From positions 1 to 64,000 of the forward strand of contig CAXTBB010000015.1 in NCBI GenBank assembly GCA_964242305.1: a stretch of 64,000 nucleotides of DNA, read 5' to 3'. The stretch's first letter is position 1, and each line of letters opens with the position of its first letter. Positions 8,742 to 16,887 of this stretch are shown here, piece after piece. This DNA is from DATLGB01 sp964242305 (GTDB lineage: Bacteria; Actinomycetota; Thermoleophilia; Solirubrobacterales; Solirubrobacteraceae). A program made the position numbers and the translations under genes. The notes beneath the pieces were generated by a model that saw only the letters and a program-made list of their open reading frames with translations, was not told the DNA's origin and searched no databases.

Positions 8742-9912
8742 CAGCGAACGCGCCCGATACCGCCGGACCGGTCAGCGAGAGCACGGCATCCTCGGCGCCG
8801 CCGTCGGTGTGCTGGGTGAACTCGCCGACGGCGGCGCCCGGAATGCTGATCCGCTCGCTGGGTGTCGCGTCGCAGGCGCCCTTGCAGATGTCGAACCGGG
8901 CGTCGTGGTGGATCTGCTGCGTTGCGGCCGCGACGAGACCGGGGAGCGACTGGTCGATCGGGACGACCAGCCGCAGGCCAAACGCCGGCGAGCCACCGGG
9001 ATTCCGCGTGAGGGCCAAGCAAGAGCCGGTCACCGGGATCTCGCCTCCATGGCGGTCCTCTAGGGAGGAACCCGGAACGCCGTCGAGCTTCAAGAAGCCC
9101 GCGCCGCTCACCGGCGGCGGGGCATCCGCTGCGCAGCCGGCCAGCCGGCTCACGTCGGTGGCCCCTCCCCCCGGGATGGTCACGCTCGCCGCCGGCAGCG
9201 ACGTCCCGTCCTGCTTCTGCCCGATGTAGTCGACGGTCAGCCCGTCCCAGCTGAAGGCAAGGCGCTGGTCGGTGCCCCCTGTCAGTCGATAGCCGAGGAC
9301 GTGGAGGCCCGTGAACCGCATCCGCTCGTACACGAACGCATCGGCACCAGCACGGTGGAAGACGACCTGCCCAGCGCTGATCGCGCGGCCGTCGAGCAGC
9401 GCCTGAATCGTGCCGCCGGACGCGGAGTCGAGGGTGCTGCGGACCAGCAGCGCGCTCCCGCCACCGGGCGCATGGGCGACGCAGGCGCTGTCGATGTCGG
9501 AGGCGCCATCGGGCGCAGCGTCCTCGGTCGAGCCGCCATTTAACCCGTCGAGCACGAGCCACGCACGTGCACCGGACGGGTCGGCGCTCGCGCAATCGAA
9601 CTCGGGGAGCGAAGCCGCCGCACCGGCGATGCCCGGGGTCCCCTGGGTTCCCTGCGCGCCGGCGTCGCCCTTCGCGCCGTTCGCACCCGGGGCGCCGGCC
9701 GGCCCCTGCGGACCGGGCCGGCCGGGCTCGGCGGGGAGGCCCAACTCGAGCCCGCGCTCGCCCTTGGCGCACTTGCGCACGATGCGCACGTCGCCCTTGT
9801 TCGCGCCCTTCTTGTCCACGCATGCGTGGATGCTGGTGTCCTGAGAGGCGGCGGTGGCGATGCCCACCACCGCGAGCAGGGCACAGACGGCGATCACCAT
9901 CGTCTGCGGCAC
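8722..9912 (-). CDS. secreted protein with collagen-like region and two Hcp-fold domains
   Basis: 396 residues. A signal peptide (about 1-21) is followed by a Cys-containing segment (HACVDKKGANKGDVRIVRKC). A collagen-like Gly-x-y stretch (GPQGPAGAPGANGAKGDAG, about 65-100) and two successive domains with the signature of the Hcp / type VI tube-protein fold come next. Domain 1 (about 115-245) has LDGLNGGSTED and ends LAFSWDGLTVDYI. Domain 2 (about 270-396) has LKLDGVPGSSLEDRHGGEI. The second domain carries a CKGAC insertion. No other type VI gene is in the window, so this is likely a free secreted or surface Hcp-fold protein, not part of an injection machine (inference). Confidence 0.75.
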   Translation of the reverse strand: MPQTMVIAVCALLAVVGIATAASQDTSIHACVDKKGANKGDVRIVRKCAKGERGLELGLPAEPGRPGPQGPAGAPGANGAKGDAGAQGTQGTPGIAGAAASLPEFDCASADPSGARAWLVLDGLNGGSTEDAAPDGASDIDSACVAHAPGGGSALLVRSTLDSASGGTIQALLDGRAISAGQVVFHRAGADAFVYERMRFTGLHVLGYRLTGGTDQRLAFSWDGLTVDYIGQKQDGTSLPAASVTIPGGGATDVSRLAGCAADAPPPVSGAGFLKLDGVPGSSLEDRHGGEIPVTGSCLALTRNPGGSPAFGLRLVVPIDQSLPGLVAAATQQIHHDARFDICKGACDATPSERISIPGAAVGEFTQHTDGGAEDAVLSLTGPAVSGAFAGAGAFG

Positions 9913-9921
9913 GCGCGGATC

Positions 9922-10983
9922 CTACCGAATCCGGACCGCGCCGATCAACGCACCCGCGGCGCGCAACTCGGCGGGGTCGTGGTCGGCGCGGGCGACGAGG
10001 CGCAGCCGGGCGGTGCCGTCGGGGACGGTCGGCGGGCGGATGGCCTGGGCGAAGACGCCGTGCTCGAGCGCGTGGCGCGAGGCGGCCAGCGCCGCCTCGT
10101 TGGCGCCGATCACGAGCGGGACGATCGGCATGTCCGACGGCGGCGCGCCGACCGCCTCGCGCAGCACCCGGGCGTTGGCGTGCAGGCGCGCGACGCGCTC
10201 CGGTTCCGTGCGCAGGATGTGCAGCGCGGCGCGGGCGGCGCCTACGGCGGCGGGCGGCAGGGCGGTCGAGTAGATGATCGGGCGCGCGCGGTTGATCAGC
10301 AGCGCGCGGGTAGTGCGGTCGCAGCCGATGAACGCGCCGTAGCTGCCCAGGGCCTTCGACAGCGTCCCCACGATCACGTCGGCGTCGATGCGTGTGTCGA
10401 CGACGCCGGTGTGGTGGGCGGCGTCGACGATCAGCTGCCCGCCGCGGGCGCGCAGTGCCGCCAGCGGCGCGACGTCCCCGTCCATGGAGAAGACGGCGTC
10501 GGTGACGATGGTGGTCGGCCGGGGGTCCGGCGCGGGGATGGTGAGGTGCTCGTAGACGACCGTCTCGGCGCGCGCGAGCCGGCAGGCGTCGATGATCGAC
10601 GCGTGGTTCAGCGCGTCGGAGAGGACGACCTCGCCCGGCCGGGTCAGCGCGGTCACGACGGCGAGGTTGGCCAGGTACCCGGAGCCCGCCAGCAGGCAGG
10701 CCTCCGTGCCCATGGAGTCGGCCAGCTCGTCCTCCAGCTCCTCGTGGAGCGCCAGGGCGCCCGCGACCAGGCGGCTCGAACCGGCGCCGGCGCCCCAGCG
10801 GGTGGCCGCCTCGGCGGCGGCGGCGCGGACCCGCGGGTCCCCGGCCAGGCCGAGGTAGTCGTTCGAGCACAGGTTGAGGACATCGCGCCCCTCGAGGGTG
10901 ATGCGCGGTCCGCTGGCAGAGTCGACCCGGCGCAACTCGCGCAGCAGGCCCGCCGCCTTCAGATCCTCCAGCTCAGAGCTCAT
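9922..10983 (-). CDS. bioF: 8-amino-7-oxononanoate synthase
   Basis: 353 residues, fold type I PLP enzyme of the alpha-oxoamine synthase family. It condenses pimeloyl-thioester with L-alanine, the first step of the biotin ring pathway. Recognised by SNDYLGLAGDPRV near the start, GAGSSRLVAG, the Asp/His pair of the cofactor site (IVDAAHHTG; family normally DDAHG.G) and the PLP lysine K210 in GTLSKALGSYG. The usual DEAH-like segment is slightly altered (DAAHHTG). ATG at 10983 is preferred: it lies 11 bases inside the end of bsaP and begins MSSELEDLKAAG, while the upstream GTG would add only four residues. It is the last gene of bioADB-bsaP-bioF. Confidence 0.93.
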   Translation of the reverse strand: MSSELEDLKAAGLLRELRRVDSASGPRITLEGRDVLNLCSNDYLGLAGDPRVRAAAAEAATRWGAGAGSSRLVAGALALHEELEDELADSMGTEACLLAGSGYLANLAVVTALTRPGEVVLSDALNHASIIDACRLARAETVVYEHLTIPAPDPRPTTIVTDAVFSMDGDVAPLAALRARGGQLIVDAAHHTGVVDTRIDADVIVGTLSKALGSYGAFIGCDRTTRALLINRARPIIYSTALPPAAVGAARAALHILRTEPERVARLHANARVLREAVGAPPSDMPIVPLVIGANEAALAASRHALEHGVFAQAIRPPTVPDGTARLRLVARADHDPAELRAAGALIGAVRIR

Positions 10984-11182
10984 GACCCTGCACACAGTGT
11001 GCGCGGTAGCCCGTCGGGAGGACCTGGACCACGAGCTTGCGCGCGCAGACGGTGCAGAAGCGCGGCGGGTCGGTGGCCGCGCGGCGCTGGCGGCACCGCG
11101 TGTGGTCGCCGGACGACGCGTCCTTGCCGCACGCGTCGCAGTACGGCGCGCGCGCGGCGTCCGGCGAGCCGCCGGCGAGCAT
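10973..11182 (-). CDS. bsaP: biotin synthase auxiliary protein BsaP
   Basis: 69-residue protein with two Cys pairs: YCDACGKD near residue 15 and RFCTVCARKLVVQV near 43, followed by GYRAHC. The C-terminal block FC.VC.R.LVVQV...G..A.C matches the small actinobacterial protein encoded next to bioB. That protein (BsaP, Rv1590-like) is reported to act with biotin synthase, probably through its iron-sulfur or metal site. Its ATG shares one base with the bioB stop (TGATG), and its end overlaps bioF by 11 bases, so all three are translationally linked. The assignment is from motif and position; the extra N-terminal CDAC pair looks lineage-specific. Confidence 0.82.
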   Translation of the reverse strand: MLAGGSPDAARAPYCDACGKDASSGDHTRCRQRRAATDPPRFCTVCARKLVVQVLPTGYRAHCVQGHEL

Positions 11183-12219
11183 CAGAGCGTCTTCTGGAGC
11201 TCCCGGACGGGCATCTTGAGCTCGCCGAGGAGGTCGAGGTCCTGCTGCGGGTCGCGGCCCAGCGTGGTCAGGTAGTTGCCGACGATGATCGCGTTGATCC
11301 CGCCGAGCATCCCCTGGCGGGCGCCGAGGTCGCCGAGGGTGAGCTCGCGCCCGCCGGCGAAGCGCAGGATCGTCCGCGGCAGGGCGAGGCGGAAGGCGGC
11401 GATGGCGCGCAGGGCGTCGGCCGGCGCAACCGTCTCGGCGTCGGCCAGCGGGGTGCCGGGCCGCGGGTCGAGGAAGTTCATCGGCACCTCGTCGGGCTCG
11501 ACCTCGGCCAGCTGGGCGGCCAGCTCGGCACGCTGCTCGAGCGTCTCCCCCATCCCCAGCAGGCAGCCGCAGCAGACCTCCATGCCGCGCGCGCGGACGA
11601 GCTCGAGCGTGTCGCGGCGCTCCTCCCACGAGTGCGTGGTGACGACCTCGCCGAAGTGGCTGCGAGCCGTCTCCAGGTTGTGGTTGTAGCGGTGGACGCC
11701 CATCGCCTGCAGCTCGTCGGCCTGCGCCTCGGTGAGGATGCCCAGCGAGCAGGCGACGTTGATGTCGACGGTGGCGCGGATCGCGGTCACGGCCTCGGCC
11801 ACCTGGGCCATCAGCCGGACGTCGGGCCCGCGGACGGCGGCGACGATGCAGAACTCCGTTGCGCCGGTGGCGGCGGTCTCCTTCGCCGCCTCCACGAGCG
11901 AGGGGATGTCGAGCTTCGCCGCCCGCACCGGCGTCTCGAAGCGGCCCGACTGCGAGCAGAAGTGGCAGTCCTCCGGGCAGCCGCCCGTCTTGATGGAGAC
12001 GATCCCCTCGACCTCGACGCCCTCCCCGCACCAGCGCAGCCGGACCTCGTGGGCGAGCGCGAGCGCGTCCTCCAGGCGGTCGTCGGGCAGGCGCAGCACC
12101 TCCAGCACCTGGGCCTCGGAGAGACCGTCGCCCCGCTCGAGCACCTGCTCGCGCGCCACGGCGAGGATGTCGCCCGCGGCGGCGCCGCGGTCCTGCGGAG
12201 GGGTGGCGATGTCGGTCAT
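11182..12219 (-). CDS. bioB: biotin synthase (radical SAM)
   Basis: 345 residues. The radical-SAM cluster motif is C81-x3-C85-x2-C88 (GGCPEDCHFCSQSG). The family segments NVACSLGILT, YNHNLETAR and GMGET are present, as is the Arg contributed to the [2Fe-2S] site region (late FAGGRE). It inserts sulfur into dethiobiotin. ATG at 12219 is chosen because a good Shine-Dalgarno (AAGGA) lies six bases upstream and the ATG overlaps the bioD stop as ATGA; the longer open frame upstream is bioD antisense-like sequence. Followed directly by bsaP, its likely partner. Confidence 0.96.
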   Translation of the reverse strand: MTDIATPPQDRGAAAGDILAVAREQVLERGDGLSEAQVLEVLRLPDDRLEDALALAHEVRLRWCGEGVEVEGIVSIKTGGCPEDCHFCSQSGRFETPVRAAKLDIPSLVEAAKETAATGATEFCIVAAVRGPDVRLMAQVAEAVTAIRATVDINVACSLGILTEAQADELQAMGVHRYNHNLETARSHFGEVVTTHSWEERRDTLELVRARGMEVCCGCLLGMGETLEQRAELAAQLAEVEPDEVPMNFLDPRPGTPLADAETVAPADALRAIAAFRLALPRTILRFAGGRELTLGDLGARQGMLGGINAIIVGNYLTTLGRDPQQDLDLLGELKMPVRELQKTL

Positions 12220-12854
12220 GGAAGTCCTTCGATCCAGGTCTTGGCGTGTGCGCGGAACTCGGTGGGATCCAGGCGGGCGGCGCCTGCGGGCACCCGGCCC
12301 AGCAGCGGAGCGCCAGCGTATCGCGGCAGGTCCTCCAGGTTGCGGCGCTCGGCCAGGGTGGGTGGGGCGTCCACCGGCCACGATCCGATCACGATCCCCG
12401 CGCAGGTCAGCCCACGGGTCCGCAGCGCCTCGCAGGTCAGCGCGGTGTGGTTGAGCGTGCCCAGCCCGGCCCGCACGACGACCAGCACCGGCAGATCCAG
12501 CAGCCTCGCCACGTCCGCCAGCGTCGACCCGTCCGCCCCCAGCCGCACCAGCAGTCCACCCGCCCCCTCTAGGACAGTGTTCTGAACACTTGGGACTGAG
12601 GGGACTGTCCCCTCAGTCGTAAGTGTTCTGAACACTTCGGTGGCGGTGATCCCGGGGCCGGCGGAGGCGGGGGCGAGTGGGTCGGCGAAGCGGGCCAGGG
12701 TGCGGGTGGGGACGCCGGCGAGGCGGGCGACCTCGGCGGCGTCGTCGTCGCCGCCGGTCTGGACGGCCTTGATGTAGGGCCGGCCGGTGATCGCGCAGAC
12801 GGCGGCCGAGACGACGGTCTTGCCGATCCCGGTGTCCGTGCCGGTGATGATCAT
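12216..12854 (-). CDS. bioD: ATP-dependent dethiobiotin synthetase, with palindromic insertion
   Basis: 212 residues. The P-loop is GTDTGIGKT at residues 5-13, the substrate lysine is in YIKAVQTG, and EGAGGLLVRL is the conserved magnesium-binding strand. It carboxylates diaminopelargonic acid to dethiobiotin. Start and stop both overlap neighbours by 4 bases (bioA upstream, bioB downstream). Between residues about 73 and 94 the normal linker helix is replaced by sequence read from a 62-bp nested palindrome (12576-12637). It is in frame and gives EVFRTLTTEGTVPSVPSVQN directly before the VLEGAGG strand. The catalytic motifs are intact, so the enzyme may still work, but the insertion lies where the family has variable length. 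Confidence 0.92.
   Translation of the reverse strand: MIITGTDTGIGKTVVSAAVCAITGRPYIKAVQTGGDDDAAEVARLAGVPTRTLARFADPLAPASAGPGITATEVFRTLTTEGTVPSVPSVQNTVLEGAGGLLVRLGADGSTLADVARLLDLPVLVVVRAGLGTLNHTALTCEALRTRGLTCAGIVIGSWPVDAPPTLAERRNLEDLPRYAGAPLLGRVPAGAARLDPTEFRAHAKTWIEGLP
12576..12637. repeat. 62-bp nested palindromic element inside bioD
   Basis: Outer 16-base copies AGTGTTCTGAACACTT at 12576-12591 and 12622-12637 are each near-palindromes (AGTGTTC/GAACACT around one base). They flank a perfect 12-bp inverted repeat, GACTGAGGGGAC (12594-12605) and GTCCCCTCAGTC (12607-12618), with one base between. The whole unit can fold into one long hairpin. It is read through in frame by bioD. The central part is closely similar to the element at 27621-27655, so this is a dispersed family rather than a local accident. 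Confidence 0.88.
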
Positions 12855-14044
12855 CCGGCGGAGGCGGCGGCCCGCATGGCCTCGCACACGCGGGCGAGGT
12901 CGTCGTCGTCCATCACGTAGGGCGGCATGCAGTAGACGAGGTCGCGGAACGGGCGCAGCCACACGCCGAAGTCGACGGCGGCGGCGCTGGCGGCGGTGAC
13001 GTCGACGGCGTGGTCGAGCTGGATGACCCCGATGGCGCCGAGGACGCGCGCGCCCGGCACGCCGTCGAGGCCGGCCCGCAACCCCGCCTCGATGCGGGGG
13101 ACGTCCGACTCCCAGTCGAGGACGTCCAGCGACGCGTTGGCGACCGCGCAGGCGAGCGGGTTGGCCATGAAGGTCGGCCCGTGCATGAGCGCGCCGCCGG
13201 CCAGCGAGGACGCGACGTCCGGCGTGCAGAGCGTCGCCGCCAGCGTCAGGTAGCCGCCCGTGAGCGCCTTGCCGACGCACATGACGTCCGGCTTGACCCC
13301 GGCGTGGTCGGCCCCCCACAGCCGGCCGGTGCGCCCGAAGCCGGTGGCGATCTCGTCCAGCACGAGCAGCAACCCGTGGCGGTCGCACAGGTCACGCAGG
13401 ACGCGCAGCACCTCGGGGTCGTAGAACCACATCGAACCGGCGCCCTGGACGACCGGCTCGACGATCACCGCGCACAGCTCGTCCGTGACGAGCGACTCCA
13501 GGTGGTCGGCGTAGCCGTCGGCCATGACCGGCTCCGGCCGGTCGCCGAAGACGTGCGGCTCGAGCGCGCCCGCGAACAGGGCGTGCATGCCGCCGACGGG
13601 GTCACACACGCTCATGGGCGACAGCGTGTCCCCGTGGTAGCCGCCGCGCACCGTCAGGAACGTCGTCCTGCCCGGCCGCGCCTGGCGGCACATCTTCATC
13701 GCCACCTCGACGGACACGGAGCCGCTGTCGGCGAAGAAGACGTGCTCGAGACCGGTCATCGCCGCCAGCCGCGTGGCCAGCGTCACCGCCGGCTCGTGCG
13801 TCAGCCCGCCGAACATCACATGCGCCATGCGGTCCAGTTGCGAGCGCACCGCCGCATCGAGGACGGGGTGGCGGTAGCCGTGGATCGCGCACCACCACGA
13901 CGCCATCCCGTCGATGAGCTCGCGCCCGTCCGCCAGCGTCAGCCGGACGCCGCTCGCCGACGCCACCGGCAGCGGCGCGACGGTCCCGGGCATCGGCCCG
14001 TAGGGGTGCCAGACGTGCTGGCGGTCGAGCTCAAGCAGAGACAG
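12851..14044 (-). CDS. bioA: adenosylmethionine-8-amino-7-oxononanoate aminotransferase
   Basis: Class III PLP aminotransferase, 397 residues from the proposed start. It transfers the amino group of S-adenosylmethionine to 8-amino-7-oxononanoate. The motifs are SWWCAIHGYRHP, DSGSVSVEVAMK, GGYHGDT, LVLDEIATGFGRTG and the PLP lysine in CVGKALTGGYL. The first ATG (13993) would leave out the conserved N-terminal block DRQHVWHPYGPM, which is encoded in frame just upstream. No ATG, GTG or TTG exists there; a CTG at 14044 with AAGGG 8 bases upstream is the likely start. It overlaps the GMC oxidoreductase end by 14 bases and heads the bio genes. Confidence 0.88.
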   Translation of the reverse strand: MSLLELDRQHVWHPYGPMPGTVAPLPVASASGVRLTLADGRELIDGMASWWCAIHGYRHPVLDAAVRSQLDRMAHVMFGGLTHEPAVTLATRLAAMTGLEHVFFADSGSVSVEVAMKMCRQARPGRTTFLTVRGGYHGDTLSPMSVCDPVGGMHALFAGALEPHVFGDRPEPVMADGYADHLESLVTDELCAVIVEPVVQGAGSMWFYDPEVLRVLRDLCDRHGLLLVLDEIATGFGRTGRLWGADHAGVKPDVMCVGKALTGGYLTLAATLCTPDVASSLAGGALMHGPTFMANPLACAVANASLDVLDWESDVPRIEAGLRAGLDGVPGARVLGAIGVIQLDHAVDVTAASAAAVDFGVWLRPFRDLVYCMPPYVMDDDDLARVCEAMRAAASAG

Positions 14045-15623
14045 GAACCCGGCCCTTGATCAGGTCCGCGGCGCGCTCGGCGACCATGATCGTGGGCGCG
14101 TTGGTGTTGCCGCCGGGGATGACCGGCATCACGGAGGCGTCGACGACGCGCAGGCCAGTCAGACCGTGCACGCGCAGCTCGGGATCGACGACCGCGTCCT
14201 CGTCCGTCCCCATCCGGCAGGTGCCGACCGGGTGGTAGACCAGCTCCATCCGCTCGCGCAGCGCGTCCTCGACGTCCTCGTCGGAGCCCTCCATCTGCCC
14301 CGGCGACGGGTGGATGCGCTTGACGACCTTCGAGCGCATCGGCTCCGCGTCCATCATCGCCTGGCCCATGCGCATGCCGGCCACCATCGAGGCGACGTCG
14401 TCCGGATCTGAAAGCGAGTTGGTGAGGATGCGCGGCTTGTCGAGCGGGTCGGCCGAGCGCAGCTCGATCGACCCGCGCGACTTCGGGGCGATCAGCGTCG
14501 GCGCGTAGCCGCAGGCGTGCCCCTCGTACTCGGCGGCGCCGTGGTTCTCAAAGTAGACGGCGGCGATGTGGAACTGGATGTCGGCGGCGGGCAGGCCGGG
14601 ACGGGTGCGCACGAACGCGGTCGCCTCGGCGGCGGTCGAGGTCAGCGGGCCCGTGCGCCGCAGCAGCCACTGCGCCAGGTACTTCGGGTGCTCGGCGCCG
14701 AACAGCGTGCGCGGGTCGTTGACCTCCCACATCATGGTCAGGAAGGGATGGTCCTGGAGGTTCTGCCCGACGCCCGGGAGGTCGTGGCGGACGTCGACGC
14801 CGACGTCGCGCAGGTGCGCGGCCGGCCCGATGCCGTTGCGCATCAGGATCTGCGGCGAATTGATCGCGCCCGCGCTGAGGATGACCTCGCGGTAGGCGCG
14901 CACGGTCTCCGTGCGCCCGTGGCGGGTGAAGGTGACGCCGGTGACCCGGGTCCCGTCCATCTCGATGCGGTCGACCTGCGCGTTCGTGACCACCCCGAGG
15001 TTCGAGCGGCTCATCGCCGGCTTGAGGTACGCGTCTGCGCACGACCAGCGGCGGCCGTTCTTCTGGAAGAGCTGGAGCATCGACACGCCGTCCTGCTCGG
15101 GCGAGTTGTAGTCCTGGGCGTCGGGGATGCCGACGGCGTTGGCGGACTTGATCAGGTCGGCGACGATGCCGCGCGGGTCGCGCGCGTTCTCGATCCGGCA
15201 CGGACCGCCCATGCCGTGGTGCTCGGAGCCGCCGCGCTGGTCGTCCTCGGCCTTGAGGAAGTAGGGGCGGACGTCGTCCCAGCCCCAGCCGTCGGCGCCG
15301 GCCTCCTTCCACAGGTCGTAGTCGAGCGGCCGGCCGCGCACGTAGAGCATCGCGTTCATGGAGCTCGACCCGCCCAGCGACTTCCCGCGCGGGATGTACA
15401 GGCGGCGGCCGTTGACGTGCGGCTCGGGCTCCGTGTAGTAGTCCCAGTCGAGCTTGGTGTGGAACTGCTCGGGGAACGCCGCCGGGATCTTGATGTTGGG
15501 CGAGCGGTCCTTGCCCCCGGCCTCGAGGACGACGACGCGGACGTCCCGGTTCTCCGACAGCCTCGCGGCCATCACGCAGCCGGCGGACCCGGCTCCCACG
15601 ATCACGTAGTCGGCGGCTTGCAT
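14031..15623 (-). CDS. GMC-family FAD oxidoreductase (choline/alcohol dehydrogenase-like)
   Basis: 530 residues. The N-terminal Rossmann motif is VIVGAGSAGCVMAARL, with the GMC signature blocks PRGKSLGGSSSMNAMLYVRG (20 residues) and GAINSPQILMRNGIG. The C-terminal catalytic His is in YHPVGTCRMG and the Asn in PGGNTNAPTI. Closest in style to BetA/AlkJ-type membrane-associated alcohol dehydrogenases; substrates could be choline, aliphatic or polyethylene-glycol alcohols. The ATG at 15623 starts MQAADYVIVG; the upstream in-frame extension lies in the preceding gene. It is 10 bases downstream of the transhydrogenase gene, so the two dehydrogenases and the bio genes may share a transcript. Confidence 0.9.
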   Translation of the reverse strand: MQAADYVIVGAGSAGCVMAARLSENRDVRVVVLEAGGKDRSPNIKIPAAFPEQFHTKLDWDYYTEPEPHVNGRRLYIPRGKSLGGSSSMNAMLYVRGRPLDYDLWKEAGADGWGWDDVRPYFLKAEDDQRGGSEHHGMGGPCRIENARDPRGIVADLIKSANAVGIPDAQDYNSPEQDGVSMLQLFQKNGRRWSCADAYLKPAMSRSNLGVVTNAQVDRIEMDGTRVTGVTFTRHGRTETVRAYREVILSAGAINSPQILMRNGIGPAAHLRDVGVDVRHDLPGVGQNLQDHPFLTMMWEVNDPRTLFGAEHPKYLAQWLLRRTGPLTSTAAEATAFVRTRPGLPAADIQFHIAAVYFENHGAAEYEGHACGYAPTLIAPKSRGSIELRSADPLDKPRILTNSLSDPDDVASMVAGMRMGQAMMDAEPMRSKVVKRIHPSPGQMEGSDEDVEDALRERMELVYHPVGTCRMGTDEDAVVDPELRVHGLTGLRVVDASVMPVIPGGNTNAPTIMVAERAADLIKGRVPVSA

Positions 15624-15633
15624 GCCCTGATCG

Positions 15634-16887
15634 TTACAGGGATGCGGTGACGATGTGGCGCAGGTCGTCCGCGCTGGGCTCACGTGGCGCGATGGAGAGC
15701 AGGCGCTGCTGCTTGAGGGCGCCCTCGACGATGGCGTCGATGTCCCCCTCGTCGTAGCCGAGCGCGCCGATCCCCGTCGGCGCGGCGACGTCCTCCATCA
15801 GCTGCGCGAGCGCTTGCGGGAGCGCGTCGGGACCGTCCTGCGGCTCGCCGGTGAGCAGCTCGGCGACGTGGTGGTGGCGCTCGGGCATGGCCTCGTAGGT
15901 GAAGCGAAAGGCGGCCGGCGCGGTGACGATGACGCTGTGGCCGTGGGGGACGAAGGCGTGGTCATCGGGGTAGCCGGGCGGCTGGTAGGTGTGCTTGAGG
16001 CCGGCGATCGGATACGCGCAGGCGTGCGGGATGTGGACGCCCGCGGAGCCGAAGCCGACGCCCGCCATGGTCGCTGAGAGCATCATGAACCCGCGGGCCT
16101 CGGTGTCGTCGGGGTCCTCGACGGCGCGGCGCAGGTAGCGGCCGCCGAACTCGAGCGCCTTCGCCGACCACACGTCCGCCACCGGGTTGGAGCCCTGGTA
16201 GGGCGGGCGGTCGTCGGGGGAGTCCGGCGCGTCGCGGGTGTCGAAGGGCTTGGAGAGGAAGGACTCGGCGGCGTGGCAGACGACGTCGAGGCCGCAGCTC
16301 GACGTCACCTCGGCGGACAGCGTCTTGGTGAGCTCGGGGTCGACGATCGCTTGCGTCGCGCGCAGGTAGCGATGGCTGATGCCGGACTTGACCTTCAAGT
16401 CGGGGAGGTCGAGGACGGCGACCGTGGTGGCCTCGGAGCCGCTGCCCGAGGTGGTCGGGATGGCCAGGTGCGGCTTGAGCGGCGACGGCGGCTTCTTGCC
16501 CTCGCCGACCGGCGCGTTGACGTAGTCCATCACCGGCGCCGGGTGGGTGGTGATCAGGTTGGCGACCTTGGCGGTGTCGATGCTCGAGCCGCCGCCGACG
16601 GACACGAACCCGTCGACCTCGTGCTCGAGCGCGAAGTCGGCGGCGTGCTGGAGCGAGTCGATCGTCGGCTCGACCCGGCTCTCCGCGTACACGACGACCT
16701 CGATCCCCTCCGCCTCGATCAGGCCCTGCACGCGCTCCGCGATCCCAAGCGACGCGATCTGCGGATCGGTGACCAGCAGGACCTTCTTGACGCCGAGCCG
16801 CTGGAGCTCCCAGCCGGCGTCGTTCACGGCGCCCGGCCCGAACTTGACCGGGGTCGCCTCGAGCGTGAATACCGTCTCCGTCGCCAT
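15634..16887 (-). CDS. hydroxyacid-oxoacid transhydrogenase (iron-containing ADH family)
   Basis: 417 residues, iron-containing alcohol dehydrogenase fold. The overall pattern matches the HOT (ADHFE1) subgroup: start ETVFTLEATPVKFGPGA, VSVGGGSSIDTAKVANL, PTTSGSGSEATTVAV, the insert SKPFDTRDAPDSPDDRPPYQ typical of HOT, and HIPHACAYPIAGLKHTY with metal-type histidines. HOT couples oxidation of 4-hydroxybutyrate to reduction of 2-oxoglutarate, giving succinate semialdehyde and D-2-hydroxyglutarate. Start ATG 16887; a GTG nine bases upstream is the alternative. Its ATG interlocks with that of the divergent FAD dehydrogenase gene. The sequence TAGCGT lies exactly 7 bases before the ATG, which suggests a leaderless mRNA. 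Confidence 0.85.
   Translation of the reverse strand: MATETVFTLEATPVKFGPGAVNDAGWELQRLGVKKVLLVTDPQIASLGIAERVQGLIEAEGIEVVVYAESRVEPTIDSLQHAADFALEHEVDGFVSVGGGSSIDTAKVANLITTHPAPVMDYVNAPVGEGKKPPSPLKPHLAIPTTSGSGSEATTVAVLDLPDLKVKSGISHRYLRATQAIVDPELTKTLSAEVTSSCGLDVVCHAAESFLSKPFDTRDAPDSPDDRPPYQGSNPVADVWSAKALEFGGRYLRRAVEDPDDTEARGFMMLSATMAGVGFGSAGVHIPHACAYPIAGLKHTYQPPGYPDDHAFVPHGHSVIVTAPAAFRFTYEAMPERHHHVAELLTGEPQDGPDALPQALAQLMEDVAAPTGIGALGYDEGDIDAIVEGALKQQRLLSIAPREPSADDLRHIVTASL

Noticed and set aside
8722..9912. Type VI secretion system component
   Set aside because: The two Hcp-fold domains are behind a Sec signal and a collagen-like region, and no sheath, VgrG or baseplate gene is present.
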